NCBI RefSeq assembly: GCF_000234665.1 | Contig: NC_018312.1 | Location: 1 to 64,000 of the forward strand | From: Leishmania mexicana MHOM/GT/2001/U1103 | Lineage: Eukaryota; Euglenozoa; Kinetoplastea; Trypanosomatida; Trypanosomatidae | Direction: 5' to 3' | Length of the DNA stretch: 64,000 nucleotides | Shown here: positions 51,001 through 60,934 of the stretch, piece after piece | Layout: every line of letters begins with the position of its first letter | How positions within the stretch are numbered: the stretch's first letter is position 1 | Made by a program: the position numbers and the translations under genes | The notes under the pieces: generated by a model | Databases searched by the model: none | The model's input: only the letters and a program-made list of their open reading frames with translations | Told to the model about the DNA's origin: nothing

Positions 51001-51276
51001 GCCCGCATGCGTCGAGGTCTGCTGCTGCTGCTGCTCAAGTTGGGAAAGACGCCAGTCTTGAGCTTTCCGAAAGCAATCAAGGCAGACGGCCTTGGGTGGC
51101 GCCGTCGGAAAAAGTGCGCACTGCGCGGAGAGGCACGAAGAGCAGAAGAGTCTTCCGCAGCACGGGCAGTTCTCTTTGGACGCAAAAAAGGTGAACCGCT
51201 TGCTGCACGCTGCACACGCCTCGGCAGACTCCACCCACTGAGCGCGGGGCACAGGGTACCCGGGCATGAGAGACAT
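48025..51276 (-). CDS. FYVE-like zinc finger / coiled coil / cyclic-nucleotide phosphodiesterase (PDEC-like)
   Basis: A 1083-residue protein. Residues 14-70 form a FYVE-like finger with four cysteine pairs (C21/C24, C37/C40, C45/C48, C64/C67), but the basic RRHHCR core is replaced by KENCPCCG. About residues 85-510 are coiled coil (runs such as LESKLSALEEEFDRAKANAR). The class I PDE domain lies at about 570-900: EYHNRVHAADV (near 611), HDIRHPG (near 652), LHAADIG (near 764). Metal ligands look intact. The purine-clamp glutamine seems replaced by Thr (GTIFFIE near 815). The C-terminal 180 residues are again coiled coil. The plan matches trypanosome PDEC, a membrane-linked cAMP phosphodiesterase. 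Start at the ATG 51276 (MSLMPGYP); the upstream codon is GTG. Confidence 0.88.
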   Translation of the reverse strand: MSLMPGYPVPRAQWVESAEACAACSKRFTFFASKENCPCCGRLFCSSCLSAQCALFPTAPPKAVCLDCFRKAQDWRLSQLEQQQQQTSTHAGVGAGAPPLSTSMAVLESKLSALEEEFDRAKANARHLREENDSFIDLLAAKDTCIAELREKLMKSGVSAGTAAQSAEKLQAELQGAKNEKESMGRRLSEAEKRAASAAEANEAMRVQIQEHMQAKVEWESLEATLKSEVQKAEDMCAQSLEEMSELRTAMKLTNAHSEEQIKQLTAQLQSMVEANAHLQRDYDRNVEALQRAEQTRIASDAQHDKELQRFREHLATATAARVKAEERYERQQMGAMKACDDPATAIVAEQKREIDILNEQLALSSAAAQRLQDELDRAVKETARLREEAALKAEAASTLMSELRTQLEAQRTAFQQEVPRQQEANARLRADLEEKERLVMKLQRACLHAATAARAQLDDLRGKLAETKVTYEEGQRSWQAWFGELRAALAVVVEQRAGEAAATSASTTGAGMNGTGTTKSRWAQPTIIEELQYPGVADIDVRAIEPVRGLEMWEFDTVAEAQRGGEAGVLLRVGHQIALDLHLFPDRASLHRWACLLATVQANYRANEYHNRVHAADVLQGVYALMCRCPGLLAHMTATEKRAVLFAAAVHDIRHPGRSEMFLKNTFDATYVHYNGLQVLEQMHTATAFHLLATPELDFTRGNMDDTEALEFHDLVAALIGCTFMGRHASLMEQWSRPLQDGKSYDVAVAADRQQVLSLFLHAADIGAQARGLAVALKWLGIVEEMRAQGDEEAARGLPLSPGSSRSASLERGTIFFIETFAVPLFDLVHQLFPCIESPMRNLRTVHAHYCAALQETRAFPPPVQYRTATGPASNTAETSHAEALGTREAAVRKQEKAVEQSINRLREATAAVAGREKLLKEREAALMRAETVLKTQRNEKSSATSSIDEEELLRAITAVMAREAEVQRRVADVETMTASLEERETVASRLSEQLAAIAEKINRRRQVLRYREARVRELEAAFRGERAADLSSCDYITDPMCRAVAKPLSTAAPLERMLPSSVRAVKLESALEKLTSALRYM

Positions 51277-54129
51277 GGCGCACACCGCAATGGCTCAGCG
51301 CCACAAAAGACACTACACACACACACAAAAGGTGGTGTGCGTAAAAACAGGCGTGTGCTCGAGCGCGCCCAAAAAGAATAACAGCGCGTTTCGACGTGCT
51401 AATACGCGCCCTGCCGCATACGTCGGTGCAGCGTTATGCAGCGAATAACGGAAGGGGAGGGGGGCTAGGCGACGTCGCTGTTTTCGCAGTTTTCTGTGTA
51501 CGCCTTTGTCCCCTTGTCCCTGCTACGTTTCGAAAACGATGTGAGGCACGTGCGCACGGGGAGGGGTAGTGCAGAGGTATTCGCCGTCACATGATCACAC
51601 ACAGAGAAAAGAAAAGGTATGGAAAAACGCGAAAAGACATAGAACCGATTCAGTGGAAGCTCACTGCAAGTGCGGAGGATGACAGCCACAGCGAAGACCG
51701 TAGCCGCTGCAGCGATGATGAATAGTGGCGAAGAGCTGCGCAGGGGATAGGGGCGAGATTGTGCGCCGTAGTTCCGTGCCTGAGCTTCTCTTAGAGTTCC
51801 TGTGGGGACGCGACTCGCACGCCTACCCCCCCCCCCTCCCGCTCCTCAGTCGTTTTCTATAAGCACCTTTGTGGTGCTCTCCGCCCTCGCAGACGCGGGG
51901 GAAACGGCTGAAGATTTTTTGTGATTCAAGTACATAGCGGATGTGAAAAACAACAGCATGAGTGTAGGCCAAATATTTGGTAGTGTTATCGCCCGCTGAC
52001 GTGAGCGTTGGACATCGATCCCCCCTTAGCGAGCCGGCAACATGAAAGAGGACGAGGATGGAAAGAGTCAGCCACACGCACGGCTCAGCATGAAGCGGAG
52101 GGGCTCTCTCCCCAGGGACTCTCGTCGGCGGTGCCTACGCACACTTCCGTCGGTGCTCCCTGAGGCCGCAGCCGCCCCTCGTGAGAGGATTCACTGTGAC
52201 AAAGCCCGGATCACCCCGTAGAAACCCTCTCACGGATTTCGCTCCTCCGATAGCCTTTCTGTGACCTCTTTTCCAGCCCTCGCACAGCGGGGTAAGGGGT
52301 GCCCCGCTCACAAGTGGCAACGCCACGCGCTTCACATGCGAGAGGACGAGAGACGAACCCGGCGCAGAGTTGCACTCCCCAAAGCTACGCGAGTTGCGTG
52401 TCGGCAGGATTTAGTAAATCCGACAGTGTAGAGAAGCACAACATCGATGCGCCGCTCGTAAAGCCACGCCGCACGTGTACGCGCACAGCGTGCTCAGCGC
52501 CAGACCCACACCGACTGCCGCTAAACCCCATTCAGCTGCGATTGGGGGGTGGGCATGCAGGATAGGGAGGAGAAGGGCGAGGGTCTTCCGCCGTGAAGCG
52601 GATGCCTCGTGTAGGCAAGGCTGGAGGCGAGCTGCCACTGTGGGTGTCCGTCTGCTATCCGTACAGGCAGGTAATGAAGAAGTTGGCGGTCATGTGCACG
52701 CCACAATCCTCGCTGTATTATTGCTGTCGCGCGCATGCGCTATGAGAAACTGATAAGCCCGGCCGCACCGCGCGGAGCTTGTGGCGTGACGCATAGTGGG
52801 TACGCCGGCTGAGGGCACAGAACCACACGCTGTCCAGACAGCGGGCGTGCTGACCGACGCCTCCCCCAAGATTCCCGCGATCCGATGCGACCACAGAACA
52901 TCTGGAAGGTACAGCGCACCCACGACCTGCTGGCCTGCTTGCGGAGAGCACGAGCCCGTTCGCGCCGCGAAACACGGCATTGCATCGCAGCGATGCGTCG
53001 CATGGTGGGGCAGGTAGCGACAGCAAAGCGTGTCGAGTTCCACATGGGAGGTCCTGCCTGTATGTAGATTACCGCCTCCTCCAAACTGCGGCGCGAGCAG
53101 TAGAGTACTTTCACCCGTAGCCTGCCCTTCTGCTGGCCCACTCCGTTCGCCCAAGCTTCGTTGGCGATGTCGCCACCTCAGGGAAAAGCTCCTCGAACAC
53201 GTCGTCTCTCAACGAGTCTTCAGGAGTGGCCCCTCCACCACGTCGTCTGGGTACGCCGCTTCGATGTGCCTCACCTCCATGTTATCAGGGGAATGGGGTG
53301 TGGTTATGCCCGCTCAAGAGAAGGGAAGATAGAGAGCGAGAGGAGCACGCAGAGAAGGGAGGATAGCAGACAAAAAGCGCGAGGAGCGCACGGGGCTTCA
53401 GTATACGTCAACACGTCCCAGCGAGAGAGCGCAGAGGAGAGGACATCGAGGAGACTCCAGGGGACAGTTGTCAAGGAACTGAGCCCCAGAAACTTGCTCT
53501 TCATGTCAACACTTCGAAACTCCGAAGAGCAACACGCCGTTCACCCACCTCTCCGCCCACTCTACAAGGCTTGACTTCGCTACTTTCCTGCTCCGTAACG
53601 TACACATGGCAGAAAGCGAGACCGACAGCAAAAAAAAGCAGTGAGGCGTAGAAAAGGATACACGACTGCCTCTACGTTCGCACGCACACACACAAACCTC
53701 TCGCTCGCTCCATCTCTGCGCACATGTCCACGTCATCGCCACCTGTGACCACCTCAGCTGGCACAGCGAGAAAGAAAATGCGCAACGACCCGCCAGAGAG
53801 AGCAACAACGCGCCGCAAGCCAGAGGAGGGCGGTAGACGGGAGGAGGAGAAGAGGGTGAGCGCCGAATGGCAGCCGCGTATAAAAGACACGGTGTAGGTG
53901 TGTCTCTTGGAAAAAAGATGGGTCAAAAGCGTGACCAGGGACGGGGTGGGGCCTGACAAGATTGAAAGAGAAGCGGGACAAGGAGAAGGGCGCCGGACAG
54001 TCATGAGGATCCGCTATGCATCCGCCGTTAGCGACACTGCTTCATCGGTAGGCCTCCTCCCGCTCAGTTAGGTAGAGCAAGGATCTGAAGTGGCGCGACG
54101 AGGTGACTCCGCTGACGGCAGGCCGGGTT
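51277..54129. other. 2.9-kb non-coding region, possibly with decayed repeats
   Basis: No intact gene. The stretch 52080-53300 is GC-rich with overlapping Arg/Ala/Cys-rich frames on both strands, like the interior of the 1.6-kb repeats, but I see no direct sequence match to them. A minus-strand frame near 53220-53290 contains AYPDDVV, faintly like an RT catalytic motif; this is weak. A C run lies at 51824-51840. Purine-rich + tracts at 53310-53480 and 53820-53860 are present. It contains the 5' UTR of the PDE gene and the 3' UTR of the NEK gene. Confidence 0.4.
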
Positions 54130-55698
54130 TCATCGCGCGTACTTGAGGTGCTTGTATTCGGAAAGGAGGCAAGCAGCCCCGTCTAAAGCCTCCAAGGCAA
54201 TCTGCCCGCCGTTCGCTGTGTGTCGATCAATGACAGCAGCGATGTCAGCAAGAAACGAAATAGTGTCTTTCGTTGCTGTCGGCTCCGAGAAAGATTCCCC
54301 CTGCACCTCGATCACGAGAGGTATGTCGTCGCTGTTGAGCGACTTCTCCTCCCCAAACATGGATGTGCGGCGTCGCTGCACGTCGAGCTGCAGCTCCCGC
54401 ATTGTAAAGCTGAGCAGTGAAGTACCCAAGGCAGAATCTTCTTTCTGCGCCGCGGCGTGCTCTATGGCCTTCGTTCGGGGGAGCGGGCTAGAAGCGGCGG
54501 TAGTGCCCGCAGTACCCTTAGCGCCCGTCGATTTCTTGGCTGACTTCTCCGGCTTCGACTTTGCAACGGCAGAGGATACTTTGAGTGCGGCGCCAGGCGC
54601 AGACGGTGACGTGGAAGTGAAGGCAGCGCCGTCCTTGGCTTTGGCAGCGGCTGGAATACGGTGCAAAGTGCGCTGCAGCTCCAAAAAAACGTCCAGCGCA
54701 CTGCCAGTGTGAATCCATTCGCCTGTCGCGCGTGTCTTGCCATTCTTCGGGGGAGCGCTCACGGTGCCCTCTGGGGGTGGCCACTTTTTCGTGTACTGCA
54801 GCTCTGGGCCGCTGAACTGTTGAAGAAGACGGCCTCTGGACGGCTTCTGCGACGGGTGCGATGGATGGCTCACAGGGACTTCTAGATGCACATCAATGAG
54901 CTCCTGCGCTGTTGGACGCCGACTCGGATCCCTGTCCAGCATCTGCCGCACGAGCCCCTCCAGCGAGCTATCCACGCCATTGCCAAATGGCTCGATGTCC
55001 GACTCAAGGATGAGCTGGATGAGTGTGAATAGGTTGTCCGCTTCAAAAGGACGGCGCAGGGTGCACATCTCGTAAAAGACGACGCCGAGACTCCACACGT
55101 CGCTCCTCTCATCGTGGGGTTCACTGTTGCACACCTCCGGGGCGAAATAGAGAGGGGTACCGATCATGCTCTCCGCCTTGGCGTTTGGGTTCGACAGGAT
55201 CGTGCAGACGCCAAAGTCACCAAGCTTCAAATGATTCTTGGACGTTACAAAGATGTTGCTCGTCTTGAGGTCGCGGTGAAGGATTCGGTTAGTGTGGATG
55301 TGGGACAGTCCGCATAGCAGTTCCGCCATCCACTCCAGCAGCACATCGGTTGGAAAGGGGCTCCCCTCGTAGCGCTGTCGCTCAATGAGATCCTCGAGGG
55401 TGCCGAACTCGCAGTACTCCATAATGATGTCGACGGAGTTGTCGGCCGGGTCCATGAAGCTCTCCCGGAACTTGACGATGTTCGGGTGGTCTACGTTGTC
55501 CATCACGATAATCTCCTGCTTGGCCCGCAGCTGCTCCTCGTCGCTCATGTTCGCGAGCGACATTTTTTTCAGGACATAGGTGCGGTTGTTCGTCTTGTTC
55601 ACCACGCGGTACACGTCGCTTGTTGCCCCGGAGCCGAGATGCTCGAACACCTCATAGTCTCGCATGCGCTGCTCCGCCGCTGCAGCCTCCCCTGACAT
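54130..55698 (-). CDS. NIMA-related (NEK) protein kinase
   Basis: A 522-residue Ser/Thr kinase. The catalytic domain spans residues 15-280: LGSGATSDVY glycine loop, K44 (YVLKKM), C-helix glutamate in AKQEIIVMDNV, catalytic loop HRDLKTSNIF (D144), GDFGVC (D162), activation segment GTPLYFAPEVC. 'HRDLK(T/P)xNIF' and 'LKLGDFGxxxxL' are NEK hallmarks. The C-terminal half (about 300-522) is a low-complexity Ala/Lys/Ser region with a closing helix. NEKs are expanded in trypanosomatids and act at basal bodies, flagella and in cytokinesis. The orthologue number is not resolved. ATG at 55698. Confidence 0.93.
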   Translation of the reverse strand: MSGEAAAAEQRMRDYEVFEHLGSGATSDVYRVVNKTNNRTYVLKKMSLANMSDEEQLRAKQEIIVMDNVDHPNIVKFRESFMDPADNSVDIIMEYCEFGTLEDLIERQRYEGSPFPTDVLLEWMAELLCGLSHIHTNRILHRDLKTSNIFVTSKNHLKLGDFGVCTILSNPNAKAESMIGTPLYFAPEVCNSEPHDERSDVWSLGVVFYEMCTLRRPFEADNLFTLIQLILESDIEPFGNGVDSSLEGLVRQMLDRDPSRRPTAQELIDVHLEVPVSHPSHPSQKPSRGRLLQQFSGPELQYTKKWPPPEGTVSAPPKNGKTRATGEWIHTGSALDVFLELQRTLHRIPAAAKAKDGAAFTSTSPSAPGAALKVSSAVAKSKPEKSAKKSTGAKGTAGTTAASSPLPRTKAIEHAAAQKEDSALGTSLLSFTMRELQLDVQRRRTSMFGEEKSLNSDDIPLVIEVQGESFSEPTATKDTISFLADIAAVIDRHTANGGQIALEALDGAACLLSEYKHLKYAR

Positions 55699-56883
55699 TG
55701 GAAGGAACTATGAGAGAGTTTGTCGATGAAGTTGTTCGTGGGTGAGAGGCAATAGGGAGCATACGCGAAACGGAATAGATGCAGCGAAAGAGTGTGCCAC
55801 ACAAAGCAGGAGGGACGATCTCGGAGGAGGAAGGCGAGAGGAAGGCACCTCGGCTGCACGGGCCACAAAAAAAAGATAGTGAAACCTCGGATAGGACGGA
55901 GAGGGAGAACAGAGAACACCAGAAACGCGCGTTTTTCACAACGGCCACGCGCCGATGGGCAGGAGGCGCGCTCACACGCACACGACGGTGCACCGCACAA
56001 ACACACAGAGAACACCAGTGGAAACTGAGGCGAGGAAGACAAGAAGAGCGGAGGGAAAAGAAAAACGCACCAGACACCGGAAATGCCGGAACAGGTGTGT
56101 GTCACCACCAAACATCACCCGAATTATGGAGCGGCAGCCTCTGCATCCAACGTGACGCGAGTTGTTGGGCGTCGGCTGTGTGCGATGAAGAAATGTGCAG
56201 TCAGGAAATGAGAAGAAGGAGTGATGCGAGGAGAAACACTCAAGAGTGGCGCAGCGCTTTGCAACGGCGCGCTGTCTCTCCCACTCTCGTGACTGTGCGC
56301 TGCCAGTTTTCGTGCGGCGCTGAGCAAGACGAGGACACCGTGCTAAGACGGTAGAATGGGTGAACTGCGCGGCACTAAGCCGCCCATGAGAGGAGCGAAA
56401 ATGAGGGTGGGAAGACGGCGAGTGAAAGAAAGGCGAGAAGCGTGATGAAGAGAAGGCGATCCAGTGAGCGAGGGAGAACAGAGAGAGCGTGCGCGCGAGA
56501 TATCGAGAGAGAACAATCGTGAGCAGCCCTCGACTTGAGGTAGATGTCAGAAGACGACACCAAAGGACGACGGCTCATGGCATTAGAGGCGCTGCGCATC
56601 GCTCGGAGAGGAGGAGGGTGGGGCGGCAAGCGAGATGACGCCGCGTTTCATTCTGTGTAAAGGAAAATGGGTGTGGCCAAGTGTACGTACGAGGTTGGAG
56701 GCGGCAGAAAGACGCCGAGCACGGCGGTGGAAGCGGCGCGCACCCTGTTCGAAGCACGCGCATGGCCTTCACACACACACAAAAAAAAAAAAAACAGCCA
56801 GGCGTGCTCCCGCTCATAAGCACCAAGGCGAGAAGGGGGCGGCGGGTTCACGTGCCTCACCCTTCCCCCCCCCTGGTGTGCCC
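55699..56883. other. Intergenic region
   Basis: About 1.2 kb. A-rich runs at 55866-55874 and 56779-56793, and purine-rich + tracts (55890-55920, 56025-56065), are pyrimidine-rich on the transcribed strand and fit NEK splice signals. No gene is called. Confidence 0.45.
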
Positions 56884-59745
56884 TTAGGTCAGCCCGTTAG
56901 ATTTGAGGAGGTCCGCGTAGAGTGGCCGAAACTCCTCCGGTATGTGGCGACCGAACTCAGCGAAGAGACTGTGATGAGAATCAACGCCTGTGGCGCCAAA
57001 GACCGACCGCAACGGCACGAGAAGCCGTGCGAGGCCATCCGCGGCTGCCGTTGGCGACGTTCGCAGAAGCGGGCGGAGGGCCGCCAGCTGGGCCAACACC
57101 ATCTTGAAGCAATGATACATCTCTACTGGCACACGTGCTTTGAGAAACTCGCAAAACTCCTTTGACGTACGCCCAAGCTTTGGAGGTCCGTCCGACTGCC
57201 CCATCTGCACAGTATTGTGCATGACAACCGTATCTCTCTCCGCCGACACCAATGTCACCTCCGGTGTCTCGGCAGAGGTTCGTTGCGACACCGCAGGGGC
57301 CCCACCAGCGCGGCCCGTCGTTGAAGACAAGGCAAACGACGCAGTTGCAAACGGCGACGCCGCGGACGCGACTGCATTGTTGCACGCACTAGCCTTGGCC
57401 TCGCGCACTTCCTCGAAACGACGTCGACGTGTCTCTTGCATATGCTCTTCGCGCTGACGCGCCTGCGCATCTGCGTACAGCCTCGCGAGCGTCGCAGAGG
57501 ACGGCAGCTCCGCTGCGGTGGTCGCGCCGTTCTCGATCAACACATATGGAACGGCAGCCGTCTCAGTCGCGCGATGGCGCCGACCGCCAAAAAACTGCGC
57601 GACGGCAGCGTAGGCGCCGCGGAAGTCGGTAAAGACGCGCGTGCGCCGCCGAACCCACTCCGACACGCTACCCAGCAGTCCCTCGAAGCGCTCGTCAGCG
57701 AGCAGGACAACGCCGTAGTCGTCCTTGTGCCGAATCACGCGGCCGACGCATTGGTTGACGGCCCGCATCGCCTCATTTCGGTACCAGTCGTCGCCCGTGA
57801 ATGGCTTTCCGTCCACCAGAGGCCGCTGCGGCGCCACCGACGTGATGTACTCGCGCTTAAGTCGGACGAAGAGGTCGGTGTGGTTGGCGTACGGGATGCC
57901 CGCGACGAGCACGCAGCGACCGTGGTTGTCGGCAAAGTCGATGCCCTCGCTGATCTTGCCACGGCACACCGCCAGCAGAATCGCGCCGCGGAGGGGTGAC
58001 GTGTCCACCTCTTTTTGGAAGCCCTGCACGATGGTTGGCAGGTCGTTGGTGTTATTCGGCTCCACGAAGATCGGCTTCAGCTCCGACAACATGCCCCACA
58101 CCGTTTTGGTGTCCCCTGCACGCCCGCTCCCGGCCCGCCACAGATCGACCACAGAGTTCATAGCGGCATAGCTGGGGAAGAAGACAAGAGTGCCACCAGG
58201 TGTGTTGCGAGCGATGTTGGCGAGACTCATGCCGAGACCTACGCGGTAGTCCACGCTGCTGCGGAACGAAAAGCCGCCATTCAGCTTCTCGCCGCTCGGC
58301 CCACGGCAGAGGACCCCGCCGAGCACCTGATCTGGCTGGATCACGTGATTTCCCTTCAGGCGCACCTGAAACTCCATGCCGAGCTCCGCCGCGAACTGAT
58401 CAAGCGGAGACAGCGTGCCGCTCGTGAGGAGAACCGAATGCAGCGGCGACACGACCTGCCGCATCAAGCGCGTATTATCCAGCTCCCAGAAGCCGAGTGT
58501 GCGCGCGGCCTTGGCGGCGACGAGATGCTGCTGCAGCACAAACCTGGTGGAGTCGATATGAGCCATATCGAAGGCGAAGACACACGTGAGAAACTCTTGC
58601 ACTCGCGCCATGCTCGTTGCGGGTCGCTCGCTATCCGCCAGAAGCGTCACGCACTTCCCCATCGTCCCTGCTAGCCCCGACTCCGAAGTGACGCCGTCCG
58701 ACTGCGCTCCAAAGACCTCTCGAGTGATAAAGGCCTTCTCCAAGAAAGCGAACATGTACGAGCCATCCCTCACCACAGCGCACTGCGTCGGCGTGGACGC
58801 CGCCGTCCCCTCTGCCATAGGCTCCGCGTACACGCACATCTCCAGCCGGTTCAACAGGATCTTCAGCGACGCCAGCTCCTGCTCCTCCTCCACCGCAACG
58901 TCCTCGTCCAGCTCCGCCTTTTTTGCGGTGAGGCGGTGCATTGCGATGGCCCGTGAGCAGTCGTGGATGGCGGTGGTCACGTCTAGCGGCGACAACGTCT
59001 GACAGCCCGAGCTGCTGAGCACGGAGGGCAGGTTGTGCGCCTCATCCACAATGAGAATACAGTTCGCCAGCTCAAAGGGCAGCTGCTTATGCAGGGAGGG
59101 GTCAAGAATATAGTTGTACGGCATGAGTACAACGTCTGCGTCCCTCGCCGCGTCACGCTCGTGAAAGTACGGGCAGAACCCGCTTCGGCTTCCCTCTCGC
59201 ATCAAGTCCTCCATGTCGTGCACCGCGCAAGCAGGGGGCAGAAGGCTGGCACCAGCGCCAGCAGACTGCAAACCGCGGAAGAAGCGGCAGTTGCGCTCCG
59301 ACCGAAGTGCACTGCACATGGCGTGCTGCGCCTGCGACGACGGGAGCCGTGTCACCTCTTTGTTCAAGCACATGTGCTCACGAGAGCCCAGGATGGCCAT
59401 GGTGAAGCACTGTGCATACGACGTGCGCTTCAGCTCACGCACCACCTGCGCCAGCTGAGCGTGCGTTCGACTGCAGTACACCACCTTGTGACTGTACTTA
59501 CCGCGACCTTTCTGGTCTTGGTCGCTGGGGTGCCGAAGGACCGCGCCTTGCGAGCGTGCTGCAAGCCAACCAAGCGTGCTACACAACAAGCAGAGCGTCT
59601 TGCCAGTACCGGTGGGGGACTCCAACAGCCCGTTGAAGCCGTGCTGGAGGCATTTCACGACGCTGCGCATGAACTCTACCTGTGCTGGATACGGGTCGAA
59701 AGGGAAGGACACGGTAATGCCGTTCACGTCCACCTCGGCAACCAT
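56884..59745 (-). CDS. RTEL1: RTEL1-like Fe-S DEAH helicase
   Basis: A 953-residue superfamily 2 (XPD/RAD3 type) DNA helicase. It opens like RTEL1: NGITVSFPFDPYPAQVEFM then ESPTGTGKTLCLLC (Walker A, K49). Cysteines of the 4Fe-4S domain are visible in CSALRSERNC, PPACAVHDM and GFCPYF. Motif II is VDEAH. Motif VI is NQCVGRVIRHKDDYG. The last 90 residues (SKEFCEFLKARVPVEMYHCF onwards) resemble the harmonin-like domain of RTEL1. By family it unwinds D-loops and telomere t-loops and limits recombination. The longer open frame to 59889 begins with TTG and adds a hydrophobic stretch; the ATG at 59745 (MVAEVDVNG) matches the family start. XPD, FANCJ and CHL1 fit less well at the N-terminus. Confidence 0.92.
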   Translation of the reverse strand: MVAEVDVNGITVSFPFDPYPAQVEFMRSVVKCLQHGFNGLLESPTGTGKTLCLLCSTLGWLAARSQGAVLRHPSDQDQKGRGKYSHKVVYCSRTHAQLAQVVRELKRTSYAQCFTMAILGSREHMCLNKEVTRLPSSQAQHAMCSALRSERNCRFFRGLQSAGAGASLLPPACAVHDMEDLMREGSRSGFCPYFHERDAARDADVVLMPYNYILDPSLHKQLPFELANCILIVDEAHNLPSVLSSSGCQTLSPLDVTTAIHDCSRAIAMHRLTAKKAELDEDVAVEEEQELASLKILLNRLEMCVYAEPMAEGTAASTPTQCAVVRDGSYMFAFLEKAFITREVFGAQSDGVTSESGLAGTMGKCVTLLADSERPATSMARVQEFLTCVFAFDMAHIDSTRFVLQQHLVAAKAARTLGFWELDNTRLMRQVVSPLHSVLLTSGTLSPLDQFAAELGMEFQVRLKGNHVIQPDQVLGGVLCRGPSGEKLNGGFSFRSSVDYRVGLGMSLANIARNTPGGTLVFFPSYAAMNSVVDLWRAGSGRAGDTKTVWGMLSELKPIFVEPNNTNDLPTIVQGFQKEVDTSPLRGAILLAVCRGKISEGIDFADNHGRCVLVAGIPYANHTDLFVRLKREYITSVAPQRPLVDGKPFTGDDWYRNEAMRAVNQCVGRVIRHKDDYGVVLLADERFEGLLGSVSEWVRRRTRVFTDFRGAYAAVAQFFGGRRHRATETAAVPYVLIENGATTAAELPSSATLARLYADAQARQREEHMQETRRRRFEEVREAKASACNNAVASAASPFATASFALSSTTGRAGGAPAVSQRTSAETPEVTLVSAERDTVVMHNTVQMGQSDGPPKLGRTSKEFCEFLKARVPVEMYHCFKMVLAQLAALRPLLRTSPTAAADGLARLLVPLRSVFGATGVDSHHSLFAEFGRHIPEEFRPLYADLLKSNGLT

Positions 59746-60934
59746 CGCAGTGCTGCAAGAAACAGGAATGAAGAGGACAAGGAGACACAGAAAGCTGCAG
59801 AATAAAAAAAGGTGGTACGGGTCGTACCACCCAGTTGAGCGTGAGGCCTGAGCTGCCTCCCAGAGGATGAGGGGATGCGACCTTGTCAAGTGAAACGCTT
59901 CTGGATGCGGCGGCGAGGCAGAACCGGTGGGGAGAGATGGTGAAATTGCCGACGAGAAAAATCGGGTGCTTTTTTGTGGTTACCCCTCCTCCCCGTCACG
60001 GACCGCTCATGGGCGCACGATGAGCGGTGGACACGATACCTGAGTGCCGACGTGCGCAGCAAAGGAAGAAGACGTAAGGGGAGGCGGGGTGCACGAGAGG
60101 GAAGTGGAAGAAGCGGCATCAAGCGGACGTGGGTGCAAGACAGGTCATGGCCACCATGAGCGCGGCAAAACGATGGGGGAGGGGGAACAAAGCGGACGAA
60201 GCAGCTGACGAAAACACACGAACACGTCCACCGTGTGGCCAAGGCAAAGGATCTGCAGGCAAGAGGACACCACGAAAAGGGAAGCACATCCGCAGCCTTA
60301 CTTCGGGGCCACTGTGCGCCATGAATGCTGCCGAACAACCGACCCCGCCGAAGGTGACATCACCTCTCTACTCTCTAGCCTGTCCGTGATCTGGTTGAGC
60401 GGGGAGATGTGTCTCAGAAGTATGTCGCACAGGTCAACCACGCGAGCCGGTGCCTGTCCATTCCTCGCTGTCGAAGCAGTTAGTGGGTGTCGCAAGCCCA
60501 TCCTCGGGAGAACAACGGGGAATCGACAGCAGCTGCAGAGGCTGACCATGTGAGGAACGAACACAAGAGTGAAACGGACCGCAGAGGCGTACAGATAGAA
60601 AGGAGGGGCAGGAAGGAGGACAAGGAACGAAAGACCCGCGCGGTGTCAGAAGATGCACACGTGCGCCTCTCGTACACCCACCTCATTCCGCGCCACAGTC
60701 CCCGAGGCGCTCTTTCCTACCGCCCCTCAGCAACCTCGCCATCGTCACCGTTCCATTTTCTACAATTACAAGAAATCTGCAAGCGGGGACACCGCAAAGT
60801 GTGCCCGCAGTGACGGTGCATCCGCCGGCGAGAGTAGTACGACACGAGAAGAGATCGGCTGCCGAAGAGCGCCTTTAGAGGGGATTGTGAAGCTGTGAAG
60901 TGGGCAGGCTTGTGTAAACGCCTCTGCTTACACG
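59746..60934. other. Intergenic region
   Basis: About 1.2 kb. Purine-rich + blocks (60065-60115, 60592-60640) are pyrimidine-rich on the transcribed strand. No gene is seen. Confidence 0.45.

Noticed and set aside
59746..59889. N-terminal extension of the RTEL1-like helicase with a hydrophobic segment
   Set aside because: Begins at TTG; family members begin at the equivalent of the ATG at 59745.
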